From contig NZ_QGDT01000006.1 in the NCBI RefSeq assembly GCF_003149085.1, positions 186,001 through 250,000 on the forward strand: DNA of 64,000 nt, read 5' to 3'. The position numbers and the translations under genes are program-made. Below the pieces are notes generated by a model that was given only the letters and a program-made list of their open reading frames with translations, searched no databases and was not told the DNA's origin. Shown piece after piece: positions 8,883 to 18,809 of the stretch (positions are counted from its first letter, which is position 1; each line of letters starts with the position of its first letter). The DNA is from Dyadobacter jejuensis. GTDB taxonomy: Bacteria > Bacteroidota > Bacteroidia > Cytophagales > Spirosomataceae.

Positions 8883-9752
8883 CTATTTTAACACGACTTC
8901 AACGGGTTCACTGGCATTTTGGGAGGTAAAAACCCCAAAGCCTCCATCAATATTGGAATAAACACGCACCGGACTCTGGAAATTAGGGATGATACCACCA
9001 TCTACATTGAAGCCCCAATTCCTGTATTCCCTGTAGGTTTTCCAATACTTAAAATTTGACTCCTCCACGTTGATAACCCTGAGCGAAGCCTGCAGAGAGC
9101 CTGGAAAGTCTAAATCAGTGCTTGTAAGAAAGCTGATGCTATTTGCCCCATTCAATTGCTTATCCGAAGGTATATAGTCATAGGGGTCTCTTTCAAAATT
9201 CACACTAATATCAGGCCCAAAATAGTTGTATATAGAATCTCCAATATCGCTCGACCATACCCCTTCTACATCATAATAGGGATAGTCGATATCATTTTGC
9301 CACACCATTTTAAATACATTCCAACCATCTTTCACCTGACTAGTTACTACAGGTTTTTGGGGCTTGGGGGGTAAAACGGATTGGGCACTTACTGCCACTC
9401 CATCGGGAGTGGATACCCGAAGTTGAAAAACAGTACCGTCTGTGGCCGCCCCAAAAGGGTTCAAGGCCTTATAGGTTCGAAGAATGGGGTCAAAGATTAA
9501 GAATACTTCCTTTTTACCGTCGGATATAACGACCGTAGCATTTTTTTCTAGTACCGACACCCGCCCAGCCACATCCCCGTTCGACCGGGCACGATACACA
9601 TAGGCCGTTAGGGTGGAGTCCTGAGGGGAAATAAAGCTCGTGACACAGAGCAGATTTTCGGCATCAATATTTTCAATGGAAACGCCAGGATCGCAAGAAG
9701 CCAATCCAAGGGCTATCATCAACAGGTATAAAAAAGATGCCAGACGACTCAT
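8883..9752 (-). CDS. DUF4249-family lipoprotein
   Basis: DUF4249 proteins are Bacteroidota lipoproteins usually encoded next to a TonB-dependent receptor; their function is not established. The signal ends in GLASC (Cys20). The first 100 residues (DSTLTAYVYRARSNGD, ATVVISDGKKEVFL, FQLRVSTPDG) show the family's beta-sandwich pattern, and the C-terminal half carries WGFNVDGGIIPNF and GGFGVFTSQNA. Its start is only 4 bases past the receptor stop, so the pair is translationally close and almost certainly co-transcribed. By analogy it may be a surface lipoprotein partner of that receptor (inference). Confidence 0.85.
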   Translation of the reverse strand: MSRLASFLYLLMIALGLASCDPGVSIENIDAENLLCVTSFISPQDSTLTAYVYRARSNGDVAGRVSVLEKNATVVISDGKKEVFLIFDPILRTYKALNPFGAATDGTVFQLRVSTPDGVAVSAQSVLPPKPQKPVVTSQVKDGWNVFKMVWQNDIDYPYYDVEGVWSSDIGDSIYNYFGPDISVNFERDPYDYIPSDKQLNGANSISFLTSTDLDFPGSLQASLRVINVEESNFKYWKTYREYRNWGFNVDGGIIPNFQSPVRVYSNIDGGFGVFTSQNASEPVEVVLK

Positions 9753-9756
9753 GGAC

Positions 9757-12120
9757 TCAAAATTTAAAATTATAGCTTACCGAAGGCACTACGGGGAACA
9801 GCGATTTCTTGGTCACCTTACCCAACTCTCCATTTTCGCCATCGAACCTAACCGTGCTGTAGCTTAAATAATAATAGGTCGGATTCTTTCGAAAATAGGC
9901 ATTATACAGGCCAAACTCCCAGTACTGCTCCCCCCATTTTTTCTTTTTATGAAGTTGAATTCCCAGATCGAGCCGATGGTAGGCTTCTGCTTGATAGCTG
10001 TTGCGGGAACCAAAATATTCTGTCAACTGTAGGTCATTCCCCATATGGAAGCGATCGGGCTGCCCGTTATATCCATAGGAATAGCTCTGAGGTACGGTAA
10101 GGCGATTGCCCGAAAGAAATACCCAGTTGGCCGACAGCTTTACTCTTTCAGAAAGGGCATAACTGGATACCACACTGAGATCATGACGGCGGTCGAAGGT
10201 AGGGAAGAAGCGTTTCCCACTATTGATTTCCTCAAACTGATGGATGGTCCAGGAAAGGGTGTACCCCACCCATCCAGTAAGTTTTCCCTGCTCTTTTTTG
10301 AGTAAAAACTCGGTACCATAGGACCAGCCTTTACCCACGGTGATGTTGTCGGTCCAGGGCAAATCCTGTGGACCGTCGTCGAAGGAGATAAAGGAAGTCC
10401 CTTCTTTATAGGCCACAATATTGCGCATCCACTTTCTATACGTGTCTACATTTAATGTCAATCCCGATTCTTCAAATCGTTTTTGAATTCCAAAAGATAT
10501 TTGATCGGACTGCTGGGCCGGACTTTGGTCGGTTACGGGAACATACAAATCGGTCGACAAGCCCAAACCGGTATTGGACAACAAATGGATGAACTGGTTG
10601 TTGCGGTTATAAGAAAGCGTAGCAAACCACCGCTTTGGTCCCTGGTATTGCAGAGAAAGCCGCGGCTCGGCAAATAAAAAGGATTTTTGGGCCGTGGCCA
10701 ATCCCGACAGGCGGACTCCGACATTGGTTTTTAGTTTTGGCGACCATTGAATCTGATCTTCCAAATAAATACTGGCATCATGATTGACATACGATTCGGG
10801 AGCAGCATAACCCGTATTATTGACCTCATCACGGTAGGAATAATCCCTTGGACGGAAGGCATGCCGCGTCAGCTGAATCCCTGCCTGAAACTGGTGCTTA
10901 TTGGATAGGTAATAATCAAAGTCAGACTTTAGACTATAATCGTTCAAACTGGACGAGAAGCTGGCTAAGTTCTGGGTAAGATCGTCCGTCTTTAAATAGT
11001 AATTACCTTCCTTCGTAAAAAACCGGTATTGTGTATAATATGCGGTGGTGTTGGCAAATAGTTTTTGACTGAATTGATGATTCCAACGTAAAGAAGTCGT
11101 AAAATTCCCCCATCCTAAATTTTGATCAATTTTACGCTGTGAAGTCGAACGGTTCACGGTTTCCTTCAACGATAAATGATCCTTTCCAAAATAAGCACTG
11201 GCATATAGCTTGTTTCGGTCATTGAGCTTCCAATTTAGCTTGGCATTCAAATCCTGAAAATAATATCCTGGCTTATAGTTGCCTTTCGTAAACGGCTTGG
11301 TCACCAGGTCCAGATACGACCTCCTACCCGAGACCATAAACGAAGCCTTGTCTTTCACGATGGGCCCATTGACCGACAAGCGCGAAGAAGTAAGTCCGAT
11401 CCCCCCTTCCACATGTATTTTATCGGTGGCCCCCTCTTTCATTTGTAGGTCCAAAACCGAGGACAGCCGCCCTCCATAGCGTGCCGGAAAACGATCCTTG
11501 TAGAAAGTGACGGATTTTATGGCATCTACATTAAAGGCAGAGAACAACCCAAAAACATGATTGGGATTGTACACAGGAGCTTCATCCAATAGGATCAGGT
11601 TTTGATCGGCCCCACCCCCACGCACAAAATAAGAGGCGAAGCCTTCGGTACCCATTTTCACCCCAGGGAGTAATTGCAGGGTCTTTATAATATCCCGCTC
11701 TCCCAGCAAGGATGGGATATCTTTAATAACGGCAACGGGTATTTCTATAGGGCTTGCCACGGAAACGGCTTTGGTCTTCACCGTAAATTCCGCTAATTGA
11801 TAGGCTTGTTCGGCCAAGAAAACAGGAATCGTTTGGTCCGAATCGGCCAGTATCGATTCATCTACCGAAGCATAACCAACGGCTGAAAATTGAAGTATCG
11901 CCGTTTTATGAATGGGGATTTCTAATGAATAAAATCCATAAGTATTAGAAACCGTCCCGGTATTACTACCCACAACGGTAACCGAAACACCCGAAATGGC
12001 TTCTTTACTGTGCTTTTCCTGCACATAACCGCTAATAATTACCGTTTGCTGTGCCCATGCAGATACACTGGCCAGTAGGCATACACCCAACATCCATAGT
12101 CGCAATCCTAAGTACTTCAT
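9757..12120 (-). CDS. TonB-dependent receptor with carboxypeptidase-regulatory N-domain
   Basis: Outer-membrane active-transport channel. A signal peptide (ends VSAWAQ) is followed by a CarboxypepD_reg-like beta-sandwich (residues about 25-105, with GTVSNTYGFYSLEIP), then a plug domain (about 120-230, including VRGGGADQNLILLDEAPVYN and ARYGGRLSSVLDLQMKEG) and a beta-barrel to the aromatic C-terminus YNFKF. At 787 residues it is shorter than SusC proteins, as is usual for receptors paired with DUF4249. No regulator or sigma/anti-sigma pair is adjacent, so the substrate is unknown. Confidence 0.92.
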   Translation of the reverse strand: MKYLGLRLWMLGVCLLASVSAWAQQTVIISGYVQEKHSKEAISGVSVTVVGSNTGTVSNTYGFYSLEIPIHKTAILQFSAVGYASVDESILADSDQTIPVFLAEQAYQLAEFTVKTKAVSVASPIEIPVAVIKDIPSLLGERDIIKTLQLLPGVKMGTEGFASYFVRGGGADQNLILLDEAPVYNPNHVFGLFSAFNVDAIKSVTFYKDRFPARYGGRLSSVLDLQMKEGATDKIHVEGGIGLTSSRLSVNGPIVKDKASFMVSGRRSYLDLVTKPFTKGNYKPGYYFQDLNAKLNWKLNDRNKLYASAYFGKDHLSLKETVNRSTSQRKIDQNLGWGNFTTSLRWNHQFSQKLFANTTAYYTQYRFFTKEGNYYLKTDDLTQNLASFSSSLNDYSLKSDFDYYLSNKHQFQAGIQLTRHAFRPRDYSYRDEVNNTGYAAPESYVNHDASIYLEDQIQWSPKLKTNVGVRLSGLATAQKSFLFAEPRLSLQYQGPKRWFATLSYNRNNQFIHLLSNTGLGLSTDLYVPVTDQSPAQQSDQISFGIQKRFEESGLTLNVDTYRKWMRNIVAYKEGTSFISFDDGPQDLPWTDNITVGKGWSYGTEFLLKKEQGKLTGWVGYTLSWTIHQFEEINSGKRFFPTFDRRHDLSVVSSYALSERVKLSANWVFLSGNRLTVPQSYSYGYNGQPDRFHMGNDLQLTEYFGSRNSYQAEAYHRLDLGIQLHKKKKWGEQYWEFGLYNAYFRKNPTYYYLSYSTVRFDGENGELGKVTKKSLFPVVPSVSYNFKF

Positions 12121-12927
12121 CGATTAACTTCCGCTGTGTTCATAAATGTTTATATTAGATCCATTTAAGCAGTAAGAGGTTTTCCGTCTATTTTCTTTGG
12201 ACTGTAATCCTTACCAATCCGCCATGATCCTGCATACTCGATTTCATGTCTCCTAATCATGTTTCCCTTTTTGCTATCCGACTATAATTCCCATTCAAAA
12301 GATGGATATCCTCTTGAATTTCCACCAAGGGAAATAGGATAACAGTTACATACTGGATCGCAATCTGGTAAAAAAAAAGGGGCTACAAAACATTTCATTG
12401 TAATCAAACCATAATTTTTCAACTGAATGTGTCCCTACCTTATTTTGGGATTAAATAATCATATTCTTAGAGCCTGTTAGAATGACCCCAAAGATGGGTG
12501 AAGAATATCCTGGAAACACGTTCACTATTCCACTCACTAGGGAGAACTCAGCCAACGGTCCTTAAAGTATGACTTTCGAGACAATACCCGACTCCTAGCC
12601 CAAAAGGGGCCATCAAGTAGCGTTCGGGCACTACCATTTCACATTAATGTCCTATTCTGGCCACTTCTAATGATGAGGGGCTGAATAGGCCCCGCCTACT
12701 TATTGTCTGCCAGTAGTATAGCCTGTCTGGGTATTATTCTGACTGGGCGATCCAGATTATGATTCTGTTACTTCAGATAAAAAAAATTGTAAAATACTCT
12801 AATTCAGCGAAAAAGTGCGTACATTTGCACTCTATTTGGCACAGAAAATAAGTGATTCTGATCCAGGACATTGGACTGGAGGGCTCGCTTTCCTTTTTGT
12901 GGTCATAAACAATTGATATATAAAACA
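12121..12927. other. Long non-coding interval between TonB receptor and typA
   Basis: About 800 bases with no credible gene on either strand. The left third is AT-rich leader of the receptor. At 12466-12478 the sequence CTTAGAGCCTGTT is identical to the end of the MITE at 50.8-51.0 kb, but no inverted partner follows, so it may be a relic of such an element. At 12677-12693 a GGGGC/GCCCC hairpin occurs. The last 100 bases hold the putative typA promoter. I recognise no structured RNA family. Confidence 0.55.
12820..12827 (+). promoter_or_regulatory. Putative -7 box TACATTTG of typA
   Basis: TACATTTG fits TAnnTTTG and lies 100 bases before the typA ATG, implying a leader of about 90 bases. The -33 position lacks a clear TTG. 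Confidence 0.4.
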
Positions 12928-14742
12928 ATGCAAGCCATTCGTAACATCGCAATTATTGCGCACGTTGACCACGGAAAAACCACATTGGTTGACAAAATTA
13001 TCCACGCTTCAAAGTTATTCCGGGACAACCAGGAATTTGACGACCTCATACTCGACAATAACGACTTAGAGAGAGAACGTGGAATTACCATTGTATCCAA
13101 GAACGTATCGGTTAGATATAAGGACATTAAAATCAACGTAATTGACACCCCAGGTCACGCCGACTTTGGTGGAGAAGTTGAGCGGGTTTTGAAGTTGGCC
13201 GACGGTGTATTGCTTTTGGTCGATGCTTTTGAGGGTCCTATGCCCCAAACGCGTTTCGTATTGGGCAAGGCCATCGAGCGTGGCTTGAAGCCTATCGTTG
13301 TAGTTAACAAGGTGGACAAGGAGAATTGTCGCCCTGAAGAAGTTCAGGAAAACGTTTTCGATTTGATGTTCAACTTAGGCGCTACCGAAGACCAACTAGA
13401 CTTTGTAACAGTATACGGTTCGTCCAAACAAGGATGGATGGGCCCTGACTATAGTAAACCAACGGAAGACATCACCTTCCTACTGGATACCATTATTGAG
13501 CAGATCCCTGCTCCGGTGATTGACGAGGGTACTACCCAAATGCAGATCACCTCTTTGGACTATAATGCATTCGTAGGCCGTATCGCTATTGGCCGGGTGC
13601 GTCGTGGCGGGCTAAAAGAAGGTGCTACTATGACCCTTTGCAAAGCCGACGGAGTTAACAAAAAAGTAAAAATCAAAGAGCTTCAGATTTTTGAAGGTCT
13701 GGGACGTGTGAAAGTATCTGAGGTAGCTGCTGGAGATATCTGCGCCGTAACGGGTATTGAAGATTTCGAAATTGGTGACACCCTTGCCGACGCCGACAAT
13801 CCTGAACCATTGGCACGTATCGCTGTAGATGAGCCTACGATGAACATGTTGTTTACGATCAACAACTCTCCTTTCTTTGGAAAAGAGGGTAAGTTCGTAA
13901 CTTCTCGCCACCTTCGCGATCGTCTGATGAAGGAAACAGAGAAAAACCTTGCCCTTCGGGTAGAGCCCACCGATACGGAGGACAAATTCTTGGTATATGG
14001 CCGTGGTATCCTCCACTTGTCGGTATTGATCGAGACCATGCGTCGCGAAGGATACGAGCTTCAACTAGGACAACCACAGGTATTGTATAAGGAAGATGCC
14101 AATGGCCAACGCCTAGAGCCTATCGAAACATTGGTAGTGGATGTTCCCGAAACGACTGCCGGTAAGGTTATCGAACTAGCTACACAGCGTAAAGGAGAAT
14201 TGTTGGTAATGGAGCCAAAAGGCGACCTTCAACACCTAGAATTCCTTATCCCTTCCCGTGGATTGATCGGTCTTCGTTCGAACGTATTGACCGCCACTCA
14301 AGGTGAAGCCGTAATGACCCACCGTTTCAAGTCATTTGAGCCTTTCCGTGGACCTATCCCAGGTCGTCAGAATGGATCGATTATCTCTAAAGGAACGGGT
14401 ATGGCCACCGGTTATACCATCGACAAACTTCAGGATCGTGGCCGTTTCTTCGTAGAGCCCGGTGAGGAGATCTACGGTGGACAGGTAATTGGAGAGCATA
14501 ACCGCCCCAACGATATCGTAGTAAACTTGCAAGAAGCCAAGAAATTGACCAACATGCGTGCGTCAGGATCGGATGACGGCCTTCGTATCGTTCCTAAGAT
14601 CAACTTCTCTTTGGAAGAATCGATGGAATATATCCAGAAGGATGAATACCTGGAGGTTACGCCGAACAGCATGCGTATGCGGAAGATCTATCTAGAAGAA
14701 AACGATAGAAAACGTAACGCCAACAAAATGGAAATGGCTTAA
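12928..14742 (+). CDS. typA: Translational GTPase TypA/BipA
   Basis: Ribosome-binding GTPase of the EF-G group, involved in stress adaptation and 50S assembly at low temperature in other bacteria. The ATG at 12928 gives [19 protein letters not shown], with G1 at the very N-terminus as in all BipA; the longer frame to an upstream TTG is rejected. Further G motifs: [12 protein letters not shown] (G3) and [10 protein letters not shown] (G4). The C-terminal BipA-specific region contains [20 protein letters not shown] and [11 protein letters not shown]. Length 604 residues is standard. It is monocistronic, bounded by a strong bidirectional terminator. Confidence 0.97.
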   Translation: MQAIRNIAIIAHVDHGKTTLVDKIIHASKLFRDNQEFDDLILDNNDLERERGITIVSKNVSVRYKDIKINVIDTPGHADFGGEVERVLKLADGVLLLVDAFEGPMPQTRFVLGKAIERGLKPIVVVNKVDKENCRPEEVQENVFDLMFNLGATEDQLDFVTVYGSSKQGWMGPDYSKPTEDITFLLDTIIEQIPAPVIDEGTTQMQITSLDYNAFVGRIAIGRVRRGGLKEGATMTLCKADGVNKKVKIKELQIFEGLGRVKVSEVAAGDICAVTGIEDFEIGDTLADADNPEPLARIAVDEPTMNMLFTINNSPFFGKEGKFVTSRHLRDRLMKETEKNLALRVEPTDTEDKFLVYGRGILHLSVLIETMRREGYELQLGQPQVLYKEDANGQRLEPIETLVVDVPETTAGKVIELATQRKGELLVMEPKGDLQHLEFLIPSRGLIGLRSNVLTATQGEAVMTHRFKSFEPFRGPIPGRQNGSIISKGTGMATGYTIDKLQDRGRFFVEPGEEIYGGQVIGEHNRPNDIVVNLQEAKKLTNMRASGSDDGLRIVPKINFSLEESMEYIQKDEYLEVTPNSMRMRKIYLEENDRKRNANKMEMA

Positions 14743-14761
14743 GCTATCAATCCTATATAAT

Positions 14762-14795
14762 AACAAAAAAGGAGCCTTATGGCTCCTTTTTTGTT
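14762..14795. terminator. Bidirectional intrinsic terminator
   Basis: A near-perfect palindrome: AACAAAAAAGGAGCC, loop TTAT, GGCTCCTTTTTTGTT. It lies between the convergent typA and DUF1080 genes and has T tracts on both strands. Confidence 0.92.
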
Positions 14796-14811
14796 ATCCA
14801 ACGATTTTGTC

Positions 14812-15447
14812 CTACAGCTGAGTTAGCAACAGATTTTTCCATTTTACCTTAATACCTCCTCCGTCATGGATTTGTAAGGCTATAGACCCGTCGGCAGCAC
14901 CAATCTTGGCATCCTTAAAATCGACCATGGCATGGCCATTGAGCCAGGTCTGTACATGATCGTCGACCACCTTGATGCGCAAGGTATTCCATTCTCCCAT
15001 TTTAAGATGGCCCTCTTCCGCCTCGTCGATCTGCACCAGCCATCCTCTACCGTACGATTCGTATACTCCGCCGGTATCATGATTGGGGGGAGCTACCTCT
15101 ACCTGCCAGCCCGACACCTTGGTGCCCTCTACCGACGAACGGAAGAACACCCCACTATTGCCGTTGGCCTCTTGAAGAAACTGCACCGATAGATCGAAAT
15201 TTTTAAAAGTTTTCTCCGTCTTCAAATAGCCATATTGTTTGTCGGGTCCACTCTCGCATACCAACAGGCCATCTTCTACATACCATTTTTCGGTTCCATG
15301 AACCTTCCACCCTTTCAAATTCTTCCCATTAAACAGTTTAATGGGCTTTTTGGCAACTTCTGGCTGCCCCTCAAATGCGGTAAAGGCGGAGGCTCCTAGG
15401 AGCAGAACCAAAGCCATCAACTTCGCAACCTGGTTTCTCAGAAACAT
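14812..15447 (-). CDS. DUF1080 (3-keto-disaccharide hydrolase-like) secreted protein
   Basis: PF06439 family, a concanavalin-like beta-sandwich; some members cleave 3-keto-glycosides and many are attached to sugar-degradation loci. The N-terminus is a signal peptide (LMALVLLLGASAFTAF). Family motifs are LFNGKNLKGWK near residue 38, NSGVFFRS, WQVEVAPPNHDTGGVYE, GEWNTLRIKV, HVQTWLNGH and SIALQIHDGGGIKVKWKN at the end. The length, 211 residues, is a single complete domain. It is alone here rather than in a sugar operon, so the substrate is open. Confidence 0.9.
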   Translation of the reverse strand: MFLRNQVAKLMALVLLLGASAFTAFEGQPEVAKKPIKLFNGKNLKGWKVHGTEKWYVEDGLLVCESGPDKQYGYLKTEKTFKNFDLSVQFLQEANGNSGVFFRSSVEGTKVSGWQVEVAPPNHDTGGVYESYGRGWLVQIDEAEEGHLKMGEWNTLRIKVVDDHVQTWLNGHAMVDFKDAKIGAADGSIALQIHDGGGIKVKWKNLLLTQL

Positions 15448-15540
15448 AATTTTAGGATTTAGGATTAAAAAAATTAAACTTTGGAAAATCTGCTTACTAT
15501 TATTCCGTTAGCAATACAGTATTAAACCAATTCGAAAACT

Positions 15541-16050
15541 ATGAAAAAAAGCCGTGCAAAAACCCTTAAGGTTCTGTTTTATTTAGGGGCCTTTACCTTC
15601 TTGTTGTCTATTTCTGCCTGCCAGGAAAGCGATTCGGACGTCGTAAAACCCAAAACCATAGCAGAAATCATCAACCAGAGCAACGACTTTACCTTCTTAC
15701 AAGAGATAATCGCCAGTGGTAAAATGGGTGACGCTTTACGCACAGAGAACCTTACCCTATTTGCACCCAACGATGCCGCCTTTAGGGCCTCTGGCATTCC
15801 CAGCGCCAGCGTTATCACGGCGCTGTCGGCCGATTCTGTGGTTTCCTTTATCAATTATCACCTCGTCAATAAGCGTTATGAATATGCCGATATCCCATCT
15901 GGCAACCTGAAGGCTCTTAATGGTTACAACATCCGCGTCACCAAGCAGGATACGATCGTCATCCTCAATAAAGCCGACGTAAGCCTTAAGAACGTCAACG
16001 CTGCCAATGGCATCGTTCATGTGATAGACCGCGTGCTGACCGACAAATAG
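15541..16050 (+). CDS. Fasciclin (FAS1) domain lipoprotein
   Basis: Small surface or periplasmic lipoprotein with one FAS1 domain, a fold linked to adhesion. The signal ends LLSISAC; lipidated Cys near residue 27. FAS1 marks: FLQEIIASGKMGDAL, LTLFAPNDAAFRASG (H1 box) and NAANGIVHVIDRVL (H2 box) at the C-terminus. At 169 residues it is one complete domain. It is monocistronic and convergent with ndk. Confidence 0.9.
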   Translation: MKKSRAKTLKVLFYLGAFTFLLSISACQESDSDVVKPKTIAEIINQSNDFTFLQEIIASGKMGDALRTENLTLFAPNDAAFRASGIPSASVITALSADSVVSFINYHLVNKRYEYADIPSGNLKALNGYNIRVTKQDTIVILNKADVSLKNVNAANGIVHVIDRVLTDK

Positions 16051-16070
16051 CCACCTCCATAAAAAAACAA

Positions 16071-16098
16071 AGGCTTGACCACAAGAATGGTCAAGCCT
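16071..16098 (-). terminator. Intrinsic terminator of ndk (shared with fasciclin gene)
   Basis: AGGCTTGACCA, loop CAAGAA, TGGTCAAGCCT: an 11-pair perfect stem. On the minus strand it is followed by TTGTTTTTTT, so it ends ndk; the plus-strand side has only a weak T run. Confidence 0.85.
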
Positions 16099-16120
16099 TA
16101 AAATGTTGTCTCAGCAGGCA

Positions 16121-16540
16121 TTAGAATTTCTCTAGATCGGCAAAGAAAAAGGAACCTTCGATCGCCGCATTTTCATCGGAGTCGGAACCATGAATAGCAT
16201 TCGCCTGCACCGACTTGGCAAATTTTTTGCGGATGGTACCTTCGGCCGCTTGCTCAGGATTGGTAGCCCCTATCAAAGCCCTAAAGTCGGCCACAGCATT
16301 CTCCTTTTCAAGGATCATGGGAACGATAGCTCCCGAAGACATATATTGACATAGATCCCCATAAAAAGGGCGCTCCTGATGCACCGCATAAAACTGCCCC
16401 GCCCTATCGGCAGATAGTTGGGTTTTCTTGATAGCCACAATTCTAAATCCGGCCGCTTCGATCAGTTGAATAATAGCTCCCGTATGTCCGTCGGCAACGG
16501 CATCGGGCTTAATCATTGTAAAAGTTCTATTGGTAGTCAT
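16121..16540 (-). CDS. ndk: Nucleoside diphosphate kinase
   Basis: Transfers the gamma phosphate between nucleoside triphosphates and diphosphates through a phosphohistidine. I take the ATG at 16540 ([15 protein letters not shown]); the 11 codons upstream are not conserved in the family. The catalytic His is His117 in NAIHGSDS, and the nucleotide-binding IKPDAV and GTIRKKFA segments are intact. Length 139 residues is normal. On the minus strand TACTTTTG (16570 to 16563) is a candidate -7 box 23 bases upstream of the start. Confidence 0.96.
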   Translation of the reverse strand: MTTNRTFTMIKPDAVADGHTGAIIQLIEAAGFRIVAIKKTQLSADRAGQFYAVHQERPFYGDLCQYMSSGAIVPMILEKENAVADFRALIGATNPEQAAEGTIRKKFAKSVQANAIHGSDSDENAAIEGSFFFADLEKF

Positions 16541-16683
16541 ATTGCTGATTATTAATTTGAAACAAAAGTACACTTTTATGCCATAATTGGAAGCTGACGC
16601 AGGAATTGGAAGGGCTAAAAATAAAAACTTGGCATAAAGTCAGGGATTATCTATCATTTTAAAACAATTCTCAACACTTTTCG

Positions 16684-16691
16684 TAATTTTG
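16684..16691 (+). promoter_or_regulatory. Putative -7 box TAATTTTG of the DHH phosphoesterase gene
   Basis: TAATTTTG fits TAnnTTTG, 48 bases before the GTG start. No convincing -33 TTG was found. Confidence 0.4.
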
Positions 16692-16738
16692 TGCGCTTAA
16701 AGCTAATTTTTTGCATTTTCCCATTTGAATAGTCTACT

Positions 16739-17773
16739 GTGAATCAAACAATTGAAGAGCTTCTCGCTTTTCTTACCTCCCCTCAAAAGATCATCGTCAC
16801 GATGCATAGGGATCCAGATGCCGACGCACTGGGCTCTTCCCTAGGCTGGGCGCGCTACCTTTCAGGAAAAGGTCATGAAGTAACAGTGATCAGCCCTACC
16901 GACTACAGTGCCAACTTAAAATGGCTCCCTGGAATGGACCAGGTGCTTGTATTCGAAAAACCGGGACAAAATTCTTTAAGCAAAAAAAAGATTAAAGAAG
17001 CTACACTAATCTGCTGCTTGGACTTCTCGGCCCTCTCTCGGCTAAAGGACCTGGGCAAGGTGGTAGAGCAAGCCGAGGCCATTAAAATGGTGATCGACCA
17101 CCACTTAGGACCGGAAGATTTTGCCAAATGGATGATATGGGATACCGTAGCAGCGGCCACGGCTCAGCTGGTTTACGAAACCATTAAGACCATAGAAGTA
17201 GGCAAGGACACCACCGAAATCTTCGATTTGGATATGGCTGCCTGTCTATATGCCGGTATCATGACCGACACAGGCTCTTTCCGTCATTCCAACGTTACCC
17301 CTCAGGTGCATTTGGCCGTTGCCGACCTCATGCGCACGGGCCTCGACACCAGCCGGGTACATCGGCTGATCTACGACAGTGCTCCCCTCTCACGTTTGCA
17401 GTTTTTGGGTTATGTGCTGTCACAGAAACTGGTCGTTTTACCCGAATACCGCACCGCCTATATGGTACTGACCGAAGATGAACTCAACAAGTTCAACTCC
17501 AGCACGGGCGAAACCGAGGGGATCGTCAACTATGGCCTTCAAGTAGAGAATGTCGTGATGTCGGCCTTGTTTATCGAACGCAAGGGCGAGGTAAAAATAT
17601 CTTTCCGCTCGGTGGGCACCTTCTCCGTACGGGATGTAGCCAGCACCTATTTTAATGGAGGTGGGCATAAGAATGCCTCTGGAGGTAAAACCGACGGTCC
17701 CGTTACCAATACCGTCGACCAATTTTTGAGCATATTGCCCGAATACCAGGAACAACTTTTAAGTGTAGAATAA
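16739..17773 (+). CDS. DHH-family phosphoesterase, NrnA-like nanoRNase/pAp phosphatase
   Basis: NrnA-type enzymes degrade 2-5 nucleotide RNAs and dephosphorylate 3'-phosphoadenosine 5'-phosphate using two Mn ions. Motifs: HRDPDADALGS near residue 23, CLDFSAL, VIDHHLGP (the DHH triad), TDTGSFRHSN, and the C-terminal DHHA1 motif GGGHKNASGG. The start is GTG: an in-frame stop lies 3 codons upstream and no ATG precedes the first motif. Length 344 residues is typical. The FKBP gene follows after 50 bases on the same strand. Assignment to the family is firm; the exact substrate is inferred. Confidence 0.92.
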   Translation: MNQTIEELLAFLTSPQKIIVTMHRDPDADALGSSLGWARYLSGKGHEVTVISPTDYSANLKWLPGMDQVLVFEKPGQNSLSKKKIKEATLICCLDFSALSRLKDLGKVVEQAEAIKMVIDHHLGPEDFAKWMIWDTVAAATAQLVYETIKTIEVGKDTTEIFDLDMAACLYAGIMTDTGSFRHSNVTPQVHLAVADLMRTGLDTSRVHRLIYDSAPLSRLQFLGYVLSQKLVVLPEYRTAYMVLTEDELNKFNSSTGETEGIVNYGLQVENVVMSALFIERKGEVKISFRSVGTFSVRDVASTYFNGGGHKNASGGKTDGPVTNTVDQFLSILPEYQEQLLSVE

Positions 17774-17823
17774 CCAAGAATTTAATTTCACATTATAAAC
17801 AATACCATTTTAAACTTAGTCTG

Positions 17824-18708
17824 ATGAATCTTAAAACAGTCGGTTATGCGATGGGCATAACTATCCTTGCAGCCGCTTGCAACAACTACCGCACGCAGGT
17901 CACCGATAGCGGTCTGAAATACCAAATCTTCGATCATAACGACGACGCACGTAAAGCCAAATTGGGCGACATTATGTCCTTTCATTTGGTACTAAAAAAT
18001 GGTGCTGATTCGACGTTAAGAGACACTTATAAAGAAGGATCTCCTATGAAGATGGTATTGCAAGAGCCTCCTTTCAAAGGCAGCTTCGAAGAGGGACTTA
18101 CCCTGTTGGCCGCCGGCGACAGCGCCCGTTTCTTGGTAAATGCCGATACCCTATTCGCCAAGATGCAACAACCCTTGCCTCCAATGATCGCCAAGGGAAG
18201 CGATATCAGCTTTACCGTAAAAATATTGGACGTACAAACTTCTGAAGAGTTCCAAAAAGGACAGACAGAGGCCGCAGCTAAGCAAAAAGAAGTAGATGCC
18301 AAAGTGATTGCCGACTATATGGCCAAAAATAACCTGACTGGCAAAGGAACCAAAACCGAATCGGGACTGGTATACATCGTAGAAAAGGCGGGGTCAGGAA
18401 AGTCGCCTGCCGCTGGCGACAAGGTACAGGTAAACTATGTAGGCAAGTTCCTAGACGGAAAAGAATTTGACAGCTCTAAAGGAACCCCTTTGGACTTGCA
18501 AGTAGGCGCCGGCATGGTGATCCCAGGATGGGAAGAAGGCATTATGTTGATGAAAAAGGGAGAGAAAGGCTTGTTGATCATCCCTTCGGGGCTTGCTTAT
18601 GGCCCAGAGACTTATGGTCCTATCCCTGGCAACTCTGTATTGCAATTCGAGCTCGAATTGGTAGACTTCAGCAAAGGTGCTAAGCTACCGGCTCCGGCCT
18701 CCAAATAA
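17824..18708 (+). CDS. FKBP-type peptidyl-prolyl isomerase lipoprotein with two FKBP-like domains
   Basis: Envelope protein-folding factor. The signal ends ILAAACNNY (lipidated Cys20). The C-terminal ~115 residues are a canonical FKBP domain: VQVNYVGKFLDGKEFDSS, VIPGWEEGI, KGLLIIPSGLAYG, GPIPGNSVLQFELELVDF. Residues about 35-140 repeat the fold in weaker form (GDIMSFHLVLKNGADSTLRD, PPFKGSFEEGLTLLAAGD) without the active-site aromatics, so probably a non-catalytic domain. The domains are joined by a charged helix rich in Lys, Glu and Ala. A strong terminator follows. Confidence 0.92.
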   Translation: MNLKTVGYAMGITILAAACNNYRTQVTDSGLKYQIFDHNDDARKAKLGDIMSFHLVLKNGADSTLRDTYKEGSPMKMVLQEPPFKGSFEEGLTLLAAGDSARFLVNADTLFAKMQQPLPPMIAKGSDISFTVKILDVQTSEEFQKGQTEAAAKQKEVDAKVIADYMAKNNLTGKGTKTESGLVYIVEKAGSGKSPAAGDKVQVNYVGKFLDGKEFDSSKGTPLDLQVGAGMVIPGWEEGIMLMKKGEKGLLIIPSGLAYGPETYGPIPGNSVLQFELELVDFSKGAKLPAPASK

Positions 18709-18721
18709 AGATAACCCATAC

Positions 18722-18759
18722 AAAAAAGCGGCTGCTTCTCTGGAAGTAGCCGCTTTTTT
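18722..18759 (+). terminator. Intrinsic terminator after FKBP gene
   Basis: AAAAAAGCGGCTGCTTC, loop TCTG, GAAGTAGCCGCTTTTTT: a 17-pair stem with one G-T pair, ending in a six-T run. Confidence 0.92.
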
Positions 18760-18809
18760 GTATGCACATTTTTCGCTAAACTGCATCTAAAACCTATTTT
18801 CCACTTACC

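Noticed and set aside
12466..12870. A second MITE copy next to typA
   Set aside because: Only a 13-base end identical to the MITE is present and no inverted partner was found in the following 400 bases.
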